Assembly (NCBI GenBank): GCA_910587345.1
Contig: CAJUKH010000066.1
Span: 1 to 64,000 of the forward strand
DNA from: an uncultured Oscillospiraceae bacterium
GTDB taxonomy: Bacteria; Bacillota; Clostridia; Oscillospirales; Oscillospiraceae
DNA length: 64,000 bases
Direction of reading: 5' to 3'
Shown: piece after piece, positions 52,985 through 61,536 of the stretch
Layout: every line of letters begins with the position of its first letter
Position numbering within the stretch: the first letter of the stretch is position 1
Made by a program: the position numbers and the translations under genes
The notes under the pieces: generated by a model
Told to the model about the DNA's origin: nothing
Seen by the model: only the letters and a program-made list of their open reading frames with translations
Database searches by the model: none

Positions 52985-53233
52985 CCCCCAATCCATTGTT
53001 GTTTTGCACAAAAATAGATATATTGCGCTGTATATAACTGACAAAGCCGGCGGGTTCTGGGATCGCGATGCATATTTCGCAGTATATTATTCACGCCGAA
53101 AGGAGGGACATTCCCTTCCCCTCCCTGATACGCCCCGACTTTCTGACTTTTTTGTCACTTTTCCCCCTTTTTCCCGCATCATATGATATAATGGTTCCAG
53201 TCCCACAATAACTTTTACAAAGGAGAAGTCATC

Positions 53234-54001
53234 ATGAAACACCTGAAACGTGCCCTTTCCCTGACCCTCGCCGCCGCTCTCCTGACCGGGACGCTGTCCG
53301 TCCACGCCGGGGCGGAGGAGTCCGCCGCCTATACCGACGCCGACCAGATCAACTACCGGGAGGCTGTGGACACCATGACACAGCTGGGCATCATCGCCGG
53401 CAAGGACAGCGGCGCTTTTGACCCCCAGGGACTTGTCACCCGGGCCGAGGCGGCCAAGCTGCTGGCCGTGATGCTTGTGGGCGGGCAGGAGGACAAGTTG
53501 GTCCTTTCCGAAGAGGCCCCCGCCTTCACCGACAGTCAGGACCACTGGGCCAGAGACTACATCGCCTTCTGCGTCCAGAAGGGGGTTATCGCCGGCCGGA
53601 GCGAGGAGGCCTTTGACCCCGACGGACAGGTGACCGGCAGCGAACTGGCCAAAATGGCTCTGGTGGCTCTGGGCTACGACCCCATTGTCTTTGGTCTGAC
53701 GGGGGCGGACTGGGAGATCTCCGTCAACGCATATGTCAATCAGCCCAATGTCAACCTCTATGCCGGGCTGAAGGACGAGATCGATCCCTTCGAGGCCATC
53801 ACCCGGGAGCAGGCCGCCCAGCTTCTTTCCAACACCCTGAATGCCCAGATGATGTCGGACTCTCCCACCCAGACGGGTGTGGAGAACGGGGAGGAGGTCA
53901 CCACCTTCCACACCCCCAAGAAGGATGAAGCCGGCGATCCGGTGACCTTCCGCATGGAGTACTTTGTACAGCCTGCGGAGGAGCAGATCCCCGAGGCATA
54001 A
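53234..54001 (+). CDS. S-layer-homology domain protein
   Basis: 255 residues with a signal peptide. Two good SLH domains (NYREAVDTMTQLGIIAGKDSGAFDPQGLVTRAEAAKLL-like; FTDSQDHWARDYIAFCVQKGVIAG) and a third weaker one (ITREQAAQLLSNTLNAQMM) make up most of the protein, with a short acidic C-terminus. It probably binds the cell-wall polymer as a small S-layer-associated protein. AAAGGAGAAG precedes the ATG. Confidence 0.88.
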   Translation: MKHLKRALSLTLAAALLTGTLSVHAGAEESAAYTDADQINYREAVDTMTQLGIIAGKDSGAFDPQGLVTRAEAAKLLAVMLVGGQEDKLVLSEEAPAFTDSQDHWARDYIAFCVQKGVIAGRSEEAFDPDGQVTGSELAKMALVALGYDPIVFGLTGADWEISVNAYVNQPNVNLYAGLKDEIDPFEAITREQAAQLLSNTLNAQMMSDSPTQTGVENGEEVTTFHTPKKDEAGDPVTFRMEYFVQPAEEQIPEA

Positions 54002-54033
54002 ATTTTTGCGGCAAAGCAATGATGCAAACAACA

Positions 54034-54072
54034 AAAAAAGGACCGCCATGCAGTGCACGGCGGTCCTTTTTT
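54034..54072. terminator. Bidirectional terminator
   Basis: AAAGGACCGCC / GGCGGTCCTTT stem with flanking A- and T-runs, between the SLH gene and the convergent kinase-like gene. Confidence 0.85.
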
Positions 54073-54081
54073 ATCTTTTAT

Positions 54082-54693
54082 TTACTTCTCCATGCCCTCA
54101 CAGAGCTTCAAAATCAGCTCCGCAGCCTTGTCCACCCCCAGGAAGGAGGAACTGAGGCACATATCAAAACACTCGGCCGCCCCCCACTTCCGGTCGGTAT
54201 GGAAGCTGTAATAGGAGGCACGGGTCTTGTCCATGCGGCGGATCTTCTCCTCGGCAGCCTTGGGGTCCAGGCCATCCCGCTTGGATACCCGTGCGATACG
54301 GGCATCCAGATCGGCGGTGATAAAGATACGCACCAGTCCCGGCCGATCCCGGAGGATATAGTCGGCGCACCGGCCCACAATGACACAGCTGCCCTTGTCA
54401 GCCACCGACAAAATAGCGTCCCGCTGGGCGTTGGCGGCCATCTGGTCCACCGAGGTGGTCTGATGCCCGGTGATCATCCCCTGATGGCCCATGACCAGAG
54501 AATAGAGGAAGCTGTTTGTGGGCTTTTCGTCATAGCTCTGGAGGAACTGGGGACTCAGGCCGCTCTCCTGAGCGGCCACGGCCATCAGCTCCTTATCATA
54601 ATAAGGAATGTTCAGCGCCTTGGCCACCTTCTTGCCGATCTCTCTGCCGCCGCTGCCGAATTCACGGCCAATGGTGATGTAAAGGTTACTCAT
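54082..54693 (-). CDS. Cytidylate kinase-like family protein
   Basis: 203 residues of the Cytidylate_kin2 group. The P-loop is degenerate-looking but typical for the group, ITIGREFGSGGREIGKKVA; CVIVGRCADYILRD and RIFITADLDARIARV follow, and DKTRASYYSFHTDRKWG is the lid region. The true substrate of the group is not settled. The ATG at 54693 follows AAGGAG; an in-frame GTG three codons earlier is within it. Confidence 0.88.
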   Translation of the reverse strand: MSNLYITIGREFGSGGREIGKKVAKALNIPYYDKELMAVAAQESGLSPQFLQSYDEKPTNSFLYSLVMGHQGMITGHQTTSVDQMAANAQRDAILSVADKGSCVIVGRCADYILRDRPGLVRIFITADLDARIARVSKRDGLDPKAAEEKIRRMDKTRASYYSFHTDRKWGAAECFDMCLSSSFLGVDKAAELILKLCEGMEK

Positions 54694-54800
54694 TTGATAC
54701 ACGCTCCTTTTTCAACGGTTTGCGTTAAATAACAGCGCTTGCCATCTTCTGGCATCTTTATTATAGCACATCCAAACGGGAATGACAAATTTTTTTGTGT

Positions 54801-54995
54801 GGAATATAAACAGGGCTATACACCCCTCTGGATGTATAGCCCTGTTTATTTCCCTTATAGCAGCACCTCCGCCGTGCCCGGGGTGCTCTGGGCCACCAAC
54901 TTGCCCTTTTTGTAGGAACGGAGCACGGCGGCGTTCCGGTTCAGGGCGTTGTACCAGTTGTCGGCGTCCAGCACGATAAAGCTGGCGGGCCGGCC
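54801..54995 (-). pseudogene. Duplicated 3' end of codA with its terminator
   Basis: 195 bases matching 55719-55913. They encode the last 46 codons of CodA (GRPASFIVLDADNWYNALNR to VLL, stop at 54855) plus the terminator hairpin. Differences from the intact gene are mostly synonymous (for example LRSYKKGKLVA is identical in protein but differs at many third positions), so the fragment comes from a diverged functional codA, not from simple copying. Upstream coding sequence is absent. Confidence 0.85.
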
Positions 54996-55139
54996 ATTAT
55001 TCTGGACAATGTAGCTCTTCTTGGATGAAATAAAAGAGTACTCATCTTTCATTATAGGATACCTTATTATTTGGGACAATAGAAATGTATCCACTTTAGG
55101 TTTTTCTTCAAGGATATTGGTTTATTTTTATATATTTTA

Positions 55140-55196
55140 TTGACGATTATATGTTTTCTTGTTAATATTGCCATAAGGGAAGGGAGCCCAATGCAG
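55140..55196 (+). promoter_or_regulatory. Promoter-leader module, divergent copy 3
   Basis: TTGACG (55140-55145), 17 bases, TAATAT (55163-55168), then AAGGGAGCCCAATGCAGAT (about 55177-55196). The leader block resembles GTGAGTCCCATGCAGAA found at the other two AT-rich genes. It precedes the 152-residue membrane protein. Confidence 0.45.
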
Positions 55197-55233
55197 ATAA
55201 AATATTAAAAAATACTTTTTTAGGAGGCAAAAA

Positions 55234-55692
55234 ATGGTTAAATCTAAAACAAATAACTTTTTGTTGATAGTTCTGTATTCAATCGTTTTTGTTGCCTATC
55301 TTTGCATTGGATGGAAATATAATCTATTTATAAACCCGGAGTTGCAAAATAGAAATACCCTTTTTATTGCATATCATAGCGGCTCTCTTATCCAATTTAT
55401 ATTCGTGCAATGTTATCAAATCCTGGGTGGTTGTTTGTTAGCATTTTATAACGGCTCGAACTCGCTTTTTAAGGCATGGAAGAAGCGAGACATTGCAGTT
55501 AAGTGGAAACCTTATGGGATGTTGTTTGCATTCCTCCCGTTCATGATTTCTTCTGGTCTTATTTTAGATATCAGCAACTTTGCGATTCCGCAAAATATTA
55601 TACTTTTTTTATTGAATGGATTTGTTCGGCATTTTTGTGCGATTGCAACAGGATACATTCTTTTTACGGGATTTGAACTGATTCAAGCATAG
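55234..55692 (+). CDS. AT-rich four-helix membrane protein
   Basis: 152 residues with about four membrane helices (FLLIVLYSIVFVAYLCIGW; LIQFIFVQCYQILGGCLLAF; YGMLFAFLPFMISSGLILDI; IILFLLNGFVRHFCAIATGYI). TAGGAGG precedes the ATG. It is very AT-rich and lies alone between the intact and the duplicated end of codA, so it is probably acquired cargo. No family recognised. Confidence 0.6.
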   Translation: MVKSKTNNFLLIVLYSIVFVAYLCIGWKYNLFINPELQNRNTLFIAYHSGSLIQFIFVQCYQILGGCLLAFYNGSNSLFKAWKKRDIAVKWKPYGMLFAFLPFMISSGLILDISNFAIPQNIILFLLNGFVRHFCAIATGYILFTGFELIQA

Positions 55693-55718
55693 AAAGGGAA
55701 ATCATCACGAAAACAACA

Positions 55719-55913
55719 GGGAAATAAACAGGGCTATACACCCCTTTGGATGTATAGCCCTGTTTATTTCCTTTACAGCAGCACCTCAGACTGGCCCGGG
55801 GTGCTCTGGGCCACCAGTTTCCCCTTCTTATAGGACCGCAGCACGGCGGCGTTCCGGTTCAGGGCGTTGTACCAGTTGTCGGCATCCAGCACGATAAAGC
55901 TGGCGGGCCGGCC
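55719..55913 (-). repeat. 3' end of codA, intact copy of the duplicated segment
   Basis: Direct repeat partner of 54801-54995. The match begins at the GGCCGGCC that encodes Gly-Arg-Pro and runs through the terminator. The 805 bases between the two segments (55718 down to 54996 plus edges) hold the AT-rich membrane gene. Confidence 0.85.
55722..55769. terminator. codA terminator
   Basis: AAATAAACAGGGCTATACA / TGTATAGCCCTGTTTATTT, a 19-bp stem. A near-identical copy is at 54804-54852. Confidence 0.85.
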
Positions 55914-57008
55914 GGTCTTGATGCCGTATTCCTCCCCCAGATGGAGGGTTTTGGCGGCGTTGGTGGAAATGAACTTATAGGAGTCCATGATCTCCTCATA
56001 GCCCATCATCTGGCAGACATGAAGGCCCATAAAGACCACGTCCCGCATACTCCCTGTACCCATGGGGTACCAGGGGTCGAAAATATCGTCGTGGCCGAAG
56101 GAGACATTGATGCCCTCTGCGGTCAGCTCCTTCACCCTTGTGACGCCCCGGCGCTTGGGGTAGGTGTCCATCCGGCCCTGAAGGTGGGTATTCACCAGAG
56201 GGTTGGAGACAAAGTTGATCCTGCTCATCTTGAGCAGTCGCATCAGCCGCACCACATAGGCGTTGTTGTAGGAGTGCATGGCGGTGGTGTGGCTGGCGGT
56301 GACCTTGTCGAAAAGCTCCAACTCCAAGGCCCGGGCGGCTACGGTCTCCAGCCCCCGGCTGGCCTCGTCGTCGATCTCGTCGCAGTGGACATCCACCAGT
56401 TTATTTTCCTTGGCGGCCAGCTCCAAAGCAAAGTTCAGGGACTCTACGCTGTACTCCCGGGTAAACTCAAAGTGGGGGATGGCTCCCACCGCATCGGCCC
56501 CCAGCTTTACCGCATCGAGCATCAGCTGTTTGCCGTTGGGGTAGCTCAGGATGCCCTCCTGAGGGAAGGCCACGATCTGGATGTCCACCAGGTCCCGCAG
56601 TTCCTCCCGAAGCTCCACCATAGTCTCCATGGCCACCAGGGAGGGGTCTGTGACGTCCACATGGGTGCGGATGTGCTGGATGCCGTGGGCGGCATAGAGG
56701 CGTACCGCCCTGTTCACCCGTTCTTTGATATCGTCCTTGGACAATTTCTCCTTCCGCTTGGACCAGCACTCGATGCCTTCAAAGAGGGTGCCCGACATAT
56801 TCCACACCGGGTCGCCGGCGGTAAGGCAGGTGTCCAGATGGACGTGGGACTCGATAAAGGGGGGCAGCACCAGCTTACCCTGCAGGTCAACGACCTCCTC
56901 CCCAGGATTGGGGGTCAGGTCGGGACCGATGGCGGCAAATTTGCCGTTTTCCACCCGAAAAGCGGTGGGGGTGGCAGAATTTTCAATCAGCGCATTTTGA
57001 AACAACAT
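55773..57008 (-). CDS. codA: Cytosine deaminase
   Basis: 411 residues of the amidohydrolase fold. Metal and catalytic marks: HVHLD, the Gln-rich FPQEGI, HCDEIDDE, ASHTTAM and GHDDIFDPWYP, in the CodA order. It converts cytosine to uracil and ammonia, for pyrimidine salvage. AAGGAGGAG precedes the ATG. It starts 15 bases after codB ends. Related isoguanine or creatinine activities cannot be ruled out. Confidence 0.93.
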   Translation of the reverse strand: MLFQNALIENSATPTAFRVENGKFAAIGPDLTPNPGEEVVDLQGKLVLPPFIESHVHLDTCLTAGDPVWNMSGTLFEGIECWSKRKEKLSKDDIKERVNRAVRLYAAHGIQHIRTHVDVTDPSLVAMETMVELREELRDLVDIQIVAFPQEGILSYPNGKQLMLDAVKLGADAVGAIPHFEFTREYSVESLNFALELAAKENKLVDVHCDEIDDEASRGLETVAARALELELFDKVTASHTTAMHSYNNAYVVRLMRLLKMSRINFVSNPLVNTHLQGRMDTYPKRRGVTRVKELTAEGINVSFGHDDIFDPWYPMGTGSMRDVVFMGLHVCQMMGYEEIMDSYKFISTNAAKTLHLGEEYGIKTGRPASFIVLDADNWYNALNRNAAVLRSYKKGKLVAQSTPGQSEVLL

Positions 57009-57023
57009 ATGGACTCCTCCTTC

Positions 57024-58265
57024 TCAGGCGTTGGTTTTTGCGGGACGGTCAAACAGCAGATAAATGACGCAGGCGGCGGCCATGGCGTTTACCGAGGCGA
57101 TGCCCCAATTCACCAGATTGCCCACCAGAGCGCCCACGGCCACCCCCAGAATGGAACCCCAGTTCACCTTCCGGGTCACCACGGAATGGGGGCCGTAATT
57201 TTCCTTGTGCCGGAAATAATCCAGAATGATGAGCGCACCCAGAGGCGGCAGGGTGCCGTTGAGGATATTCAGATAGGAGATAAAGTTGTTATAGAGCCAG
57301 ATGGAGGTGATGGTACCCACCACGCCGGAGACCAGCACCATGGGCCGCTTGGGCATCTTGGTGATGTTGGAAAGGCCCAGGCCGCAGGTGTAAAGGCCGT
57401 TGTCGGCGGTGGTCCAGATATTGGCCCCCAGCACCACAAGGGCGGGCAGGGTCAGGCCCTGAGCCATCATGACATAGAAGATATCGTCCTTGCCGGTAAA
57501 GGCCCCGCCCACGGCGCCGAAGGCGAACATAAGGGCGTTGCCCAGGAAAAAGGCAATGACGGTGGTGATGACGGCGTTTTTATTGTTGTTGGCAAACCGG
57601 GTGAAGTTGGGGGTGGCGGTGCCGCCGCTGACGAAGGACCCCATCACCAGCCCCACGCCGCCGAAGAGGGTCATGCTGCCGGCATTTTTGGCAAAGATGG
57701 CCACCAGGCCGCCCCCTTCCACTGTGGCGGTGGTCATGGAGTAGATACCCAAAACGGCGATCAGGGGGACCGAGATGTAGCTGACGATCTCCAGACCCTT
57801 GATGCCAAAATAGGCCGAGGAGGTCATACACAGCCCCGCTACTCCAATGAGGACCCAGGGGCTTACATGAAGCACCTCGGCAGCGGGGATGGCAAACATG
57901 GCAAGGCCCACGCCGAACCAGCCGATCTGGGTAAAGCTGATCAGGGCGGAGGGCAGGAAGGACCCCACCGTACCAAAGGACCGCTGGGCCAGCAGGTCAA
58001 GGGACAGACCCGTAGCGCTGCCGATATACCCCAGTCCGCCGGTGTAAACGCTCAAAATCACACTGCCGATGAGTACCGCCCACACAAAGCCGGAAAAGTC
58101 CAGTCCGTTGCCCAGCTTGGCGCCCACCGACATACTGGCCGAGAAAAAGGTAAAGCCCAGCATGATAAAGAACATGGGCCAGAACTTCTTTCGTGCCGTC
58201 TGGGGCACCGCCTCCAAAGAGTAGTCCGCATCGGTATGTCCGGTTTGAGTTTTCGCTTCTGCCAT
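57024..58265 (-). CDS. codB: Cytosine permease (NCS1 family)
   Basis: 413 residues with twelve predicted membrane helices. The sequence is CodB-like throughout (SVGAKLGNGLDFSGFVWAV, GYIGSATGLSLDLLAQRSFG, ATPNFTRFANNNKNAV). It imports cytosine for CodA. AAAGGAGAG precedes the ATG. A leader ORF and intrinsic terminator lie between its promoter and its start, so expression is probably controlled by attenuation. Confidence 0.93.
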   Translation of the reverse strand: MAEAKTQTGHTDADYSLEAVPQTARKKFWPMFFIMLGFTFFSASMSVGAKLGNGLDFSGFVWAVLIGSVILSVYTGGLGYIGSATGLSLDLLAQRSFGTVGSFLPSALISFTQIGWFGVGLAMFAIPAAEVLHVSPWVLIGVAGLCMTSSAYFGIKGLEIVSYISVPLIAVLGIYSMTTATVEGGGLVAIFAKNAGSMTLFGGVGLVMGSFVSGGTATPNFTRFANNNKNAVITTVIAFFLGNALMFAFGAVGGAFTGKDDIFYVMMAQGLTLPALVVLGANIWTTADNGLYTCGLGLSNITKMPKRPMVLVSGVVGTITSIWLYNNFISYLNILNGTLPPLGALIILDYFRHKENYGPHSVVTRKVNWGSILGVAVGALVGNLVNWGIASVNAMAAACVIYLLFDRPAKTNA

Positions 58266-58304
58266 GATCCATTCTCTCCTTTATCTGCGGAATGCGTTTC
58301 CGGG

Positions 58305-58338
58305 CAAAAAAAGAGACAATCACATAGGTGATTGTCTC
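58305..58338 (-). terminator. codBA attenuator terminator
   Basis: GAGACAATCAC / GTGATTGTCTC, 11-bp stem with a CTAT loop, followed on the minus strand by TTTTTTT. It lies between the leader ORF and codB, only 40 bases before the codB ATG. The first stem bases overlap the leader stop codon. Confidence 0.88.
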
Positions 58339-58414
58339 AAAAATTTAACCCAGTGAAAAAGGGAATAAGAAGGCCATGGCGCTGAACCGAACGATAACGA
58401 TGCCGGGTCATCAT
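58337..58414 (-). CDS. codBA leader peptide, 25 residues
   Basis: Starts ATG ATG at 58414 after a strong site (GAGGAAAGGAGAGGTGG). It begins MMTRHRYRSVQRHGLL and ends in a Phe/Leu/Asn tail, with TGA at 58337-58339. The stop overlaps the base of the terminator stem. The second half of the mRNA is pyrimidine-rich (CTTCTTATTCCCTTTTTC). Four Arg and two His lie in ten codons. The layout is that of a leader peptide in translation-coupled attenuation. Confidence 0.75.
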   Translation of the reverse strand: MMTRHRYRSVQRHGLLIPFFTGLNF

Positions 58415-58443
58415 AGCCACCTCTCCTTTCCTCATTAGCCAGT

Positions 58444-58472
58444 ATCATACCAGAGTGAGCGGCGATTTGCAA
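58444..58472 (-). promoter_or_regulatory. codBA promoter (TTGCAA-N17-TATGAT)
   Basis: Minus-strand TTGCAA and TATGAT with 17 bases between, placing the start of transcription about 20 bases before the leader ORF. Confidence 0.75.
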
Positions 58473-58595
58473 GAACAATTTTGCCTTTAGGGCAATTTTT
58501 TATTTGTATTCGGAGTCCCACCGGCATCCCGGCCCCATCGGCCGTCCTGTCTTTCCGAAATTTGGTCATTATGGGCAAATCCCCCGGAAATAAAT

Positions 58596-58622
58596 ATATT
58601 TACTAAAGTCAATAGTAAATAT
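58596..58622. promoter_or_regulatory. Operator-like inverted repeat before the XRE gene
   Basis: ATATTTACT and AGTAAATAT, perfect 9-bp arms with a 9-base spacer, just upstream of a TATAGT box (58633-58638). It is a likely binding site for the XRE protein it precedes. The remaining stretch 58473-58595 shows nothing recognisable. Confidence 0.6.
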
Positions 58623-58667
58623 GTCTGTTTGCTATAGTTGGACCATCTGATAGGAGGAGGACCAACG

Positions 58668-58883
58668 ATGGAGTATGCCTATGTAAAACGAATCCGGGAC
58701 CTGCGGGAAGACCACGATATGTCCCAGCGGCAGGTGGCCAAGATCCTGGGCACCTCCCAGACCATGTACGCCCGTTACGAGCGCTCCGCCAACGAGCTGC
58801 CCATCCGCCATCTGATCGCCCTGTGCCGGCTTTACCACGTCAGCGCCGACTATATTCTGGGACTGACGGAAAGGAAAGAATAA
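58668..58883 (+). CDS. Small XRE-family repressor
   Basis: 71 residues, essentially one helix-turn-helix domain: VKRIRDLREDHDMSQRQVAKILGTSQTMYARYERSANELPIRHLIALCRLY. The C-terminal HVSADYILGLTERK is standard for these proteins. TAGGAGGAGG precedes the ATG at 58668. Autoregulation through the 58596-58622 palindrome is likely. Targets unknown. Confidence 0.88.
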   Translation: MEYAYVKRIRDLREDHDMSQRQVAKILGTSQTMYARYERSANELPIRHLIALCRLYHVSADYILGLTERKE

Positions 58884-59011
58884 TAACGCCGGCTGTGTGT
58901 TGGAAAGCATGGTCTTGGCCCTCTCCCCGGGCCATGCCGCCCAGGCCCAAAGTCCCAAAAGAACACAGCGTCTTCGTCCGTCGGGTATCAAATCCCCAGA
59001 GCCTCGGCATT

Positions 59012-59041
59012 TTGACGATCCGGGCCGCTTTATGATATAAT
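59012..59041 (+). promoter_or_regulatory. Promoter (TTGACG-N18-TATAAT)
   Basis: TTGACG and TATAAT with 18 bases between, 62 bases before the flavoprotein gene. Confidence 0.6.
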
Positions 59042-59103
59042 TAAAAATCAAGCCATCACAGCGCCGCCCTTTTACCCTATTTATTGAACGGAGGACCGTT
59101 TAT

Positions 59104-59736
59104 ATGAAAACCATCATTCTCAACGGAAGCCCCAGAAAAAACTGGAATACCGCCCAGCTGCTGCAGGAGGCCCGAAGGGGGGCGGTGGACGCGGGGCAGG
59201 CGGTGGAGTATTTTGACCTCTATGACCTTAATTTCACCGGATGCCGCAGCTGCCTCGTCTGTAAGCGAAAGGACATTCCGGACCCCTGCAGGTGCTACTG
59301 GCAGGATGACCTCACTTCTTTGCTGGAACAGGTCCGGAAGGCCGACCGGTTGATTTTAGGCTCCCCCATCTACTATGGCGAGCCTACCGGGGTCCTTCGC
59401 TGTTTTCTGGAGCGCCTTGTCTTTCCGGCCATGTCCTATAACGACTACTCTTCCATCTATCCAGGGCATACGGATGTGGACATTTTCCTCACTATGAACG
59501 TGGGGTCAGAGCAGTATCGGCAGCAGTATGAAGCAAAATTTCAGGACTATTTTCAGCCTCTCCATTTCCTGAACGGGGTCACCCGGATCATTCCGGTGTG
59601 TGACACGCTGCAAGCGGAGGATTACGGCAGGTACAATATGGCGGGCTTTTCCGAAGCGCACAAGAAGATGATGCGGGAAACCCAATTTCCCGCCGACCTG
59701 ACCCAAGCCTACCAAATTGGGGCCGGGAGCCTCTGA
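59104..59736 (+). CDS. NADPH-dependent FMN reductase / iron-sulfur flavoprotein family
   Basis: 210 residues with a flavodoxin-like fold. LNGSPRKNWNTAQLL is the FMN phosphate loop, FTGCRSCLVCKRKDIPDPC carries the compact Cys cluster of iron-sulfur flavoproteins, and RLILGSPIYYGEPTGVLRCFLERL binds the isoalloxazine. Electron donor and acceptor are unknown. GGAGGACC precedes the ATG. Confidence 0.88.
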   Translation: MKTIILNGSPRKNWNTAQLLQEARRGAVDAGQAVEYFDLYDLNFTGCRSCLVCKRKDIPDPCRCYWQDDLTSLLEQVRKADRLILGSPIYYGEPTGVLRCFLERLVFPAMSYNDYSSIYPGHTDVDIFLTMNVGSEQYRQQYEAKFQDYFQPLHFLNGVTRIIPVCDTLQAEDYGRYNMAGFSEAHKKMMRETQFPADLTQAYQIGAGSL

Positions 59737-59740
59737 GACA

Positions 59741-59781
59741 AAACGCCAGGTATTTTCATAATGTGAAAATACCTGGCGTTT
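59741..59781. terminator. Bidirectional terminator
   Basis: AAACGCCAGGTATTTTCA / TGAAAATACCTGGCGTTT, a perfect 18-bp stem, between the flavoprotein gene and the convergent M42 gene. Confidence 0.92.
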
Positions 59782-59791
59782 TTATTCTCTC

Positions 59792-60838
59792 TTATTCCGC
59801 ATCCAGATAAAGGCCGATGAGTTCAACGGTGGCCTTCAGCCCCAGCCAGTGGGTCCGCTCCATGCCGTGGGAGGCGTGGACCCCGGGGCCGATGAGGGCG
59901 GCCTTCACATCCTTGCCCGACCGCCAGGCCACGGTGGCGTCGGAGGAGTAGTGGGGATATACATCCACGGCAAAATCCACTCCGTTTTCCTGGCCCAGAG
60001 ACACCAGACGGCCCACCATCTCGTAATCATAAGGCCCCGCCGAATCCTTGGCGCAGATGGAGACCTGCTCCTCGGTGCATTGCAACTCCTCACCGATACA
60101 GCCCATATCCACCGCCAGAAGCTCGGTGAGCTGATCGGAGAAGGTGGCGCCGCCGTGACCCACCTCCTCGTAGACGGTGAGGGTGATCTCGGTATCGTAC
60201 CGAGGACTCTGCCCCTTGTCCCGGAGAATTTTCAGGGTGGTCAAAAGACAGGCTGCACTGGCCTTGTCGTCCAGAAACCGGGATTTCAGAAAGCCGGAGG
60301 GGGTCACCTGGGTCTTGGTGTCGTAGCACACATAGTCCCCGGGGCAGATGCCCAGCTTGTGGACCTCCTCCCGGGAGTGGACCACCTCGTCAATGCGGAC
60401 CGCCATATTTTTCTCGTCCCGGGTCCGGGTGGCGGCGTCGTCCTCCACATGGGCGGCGGGGGAGAGGGAGAGGATGGTGCCGGTATAGACCTTGCCGTTA
60501 CGGGTATAGATGCGGCAATATTCCCCGTCCAGCGTTGGCATCAGCGGCCCGCCAATGCGGGTGACCAGAAGCCGGCCGTCGGCGGTGACCGAGCGGACCA
60601 TGAGGCCTAAGGTGTCCACATGGGCACAGAGGCCTACCGTCTTGCTGTGGTCCCGGCCGGGGACCAGAATGGTCAGGTTTCCCTTGTTGTCCCGCCGGGT
60701 GGCGTAGCCCTGCCCCCGGGCAATCTCCTCGGCGGCGTCCACCGCTCCGGCGGTAAAGCCGCTGGGGCTGTCCTGCCCCAGCAGCACTTTGGCGTAATCC
60801 ATCACCGTGTCCCGGTAAGGGGTCACATCCCACTTCAT
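59792..60838 (-). CDS. M42 family metallo-aminopeptidase
   Basis: 348 residues. Metal and catalytic residues appear in LCAHVDTLG (His, Asp), FLDDKASAACLL (bridging Asp), YEEVGHGG (catalytic Glu), AVDMG (Asp) and HASHGMERTH (last His). These enzymes form large tetrahedral particles that trim peptides; some members act as cellulases in name only. The ATG at 60838 follows AAAGGAGGA; longer starts have no site. Confidence 0.93.
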   Translation of the reverse strand: MKWDVTPYRDTVMDYAKVLLGQDSPSGFTAGAVDAAEEIARGQGYATRRDNKGNLTILVPGRDHSKTVGLCAHVDTLGLMVRSVTADGRLLVTRIGGPLMPTLDGEYCRIYTRNGKVYTGTILSLSPAAHVEDDAATRTRDEKNMAVRIDEVVHSREEVHKLGICPGDYVCYDTKTQVTPSGFLKSRFLDDKASAACLLTTLKILRDKGQSPRYDTEITLTVYEEVGHGGATFSDQLTELLAVDMGCIGEELQCTEEQVSICAKDSAGPYDYEMVGRLVSLGQENGVDFAVDVYPHYSSDATVAWRSGKDVKAALIGPGVHASHGMERTHWLGLKATVELIGLYLDAE

Positions 60839-61008
60839 ACGAAATTCCTCCTTTGGAATCGTTGTTGAGGCCATCATATCACAATCCTCCGCCCTTTTCC
60901 AGTGAGAGGGAAAGATTTTTATCTGCATTCAGTTTACATAATATAAAAACAGGTGCAAAATATCCCGTCCTGTGATATGATGGAGCAAAGGGAAAAGGAA
61001 GTGCTTTT

Positions 61009-61500
61009 ATGACCGAAGAAAAAACCAATGTGATGCGGCTTTTGGACCAGAAGAAGATCCCCTACACCCCTCGCCATTATGACGTCAGCGACGGCGCTTT
61101 GGACGCCGTCACCGCCGCCGGGCGGCTGGGCGTGCCGGTGGAGAGCTGTTTCAAAACCCTTGTGACCGTGGGCGCCTCCAAGCGGAACCATGTGTTTGTG
61201 GTGCCGGCGGCCGGAGAACTGGACCTGAAGGCAGCCGCCAGAGCGGCGGGGGAAAAATCCATCGAGATGCTGAAACAGGCCCAGCTGCTGCCGCTGACGG
61301 GATATGTCCACGGGGGCTGCTCCCCCATGGGGATGAAAAAGCGGTTCCCCACGGTGATCGATGCCACGGCACAGGAATTGCGGGAAATGACGGTCTCCGC
61401 CGGGAAGGTGGGCCATCAGGTGACGTTGGCCCCCGGGGATCTGGCGGAATTTACGGGCGCTGTCTTTGCCCCGGTGAGCAAGGGGCAGAAAGAGGGCTGA
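61009..61500 (+). CDS. ybaK: YbaK/EbsC family aminoacyl-tRNA deacylase
   Basis: 163 residues. Cys-tRNA(Pro)-type editing fold: the key Lys in SCFKTLVTVG, the binding loop TGYVHGGCSPMGMKKRFPTVID, and the VSAGKVGHQVTLAPGDLAEF strands. It hydrolyses mischarged tRNA. The last 80 codons are duplicated at 63285-63524 beyond an AT-rich insert, and no terminator follows this copy directly. Confidence 0.93.
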   Translation: MTEEKTNVMRLLDQKKIPYTPRHYDVSDGALDAVTAAGRLGVPVESCFKTLVTVGASKRNHVFVVPAAGELDLKAAARAAGEKSIEMLKQAQLLPLTGYVHGGCSPMGMKKRFPTVIDATAQELREMTVSAGKVGHQVTLAPGDLAEFTGAVFAPVSKGQKEG

Positions 61501-61536
61501 GAGCGGGGCAAAAAGAGGGGGAAAACGGGACGGGGC

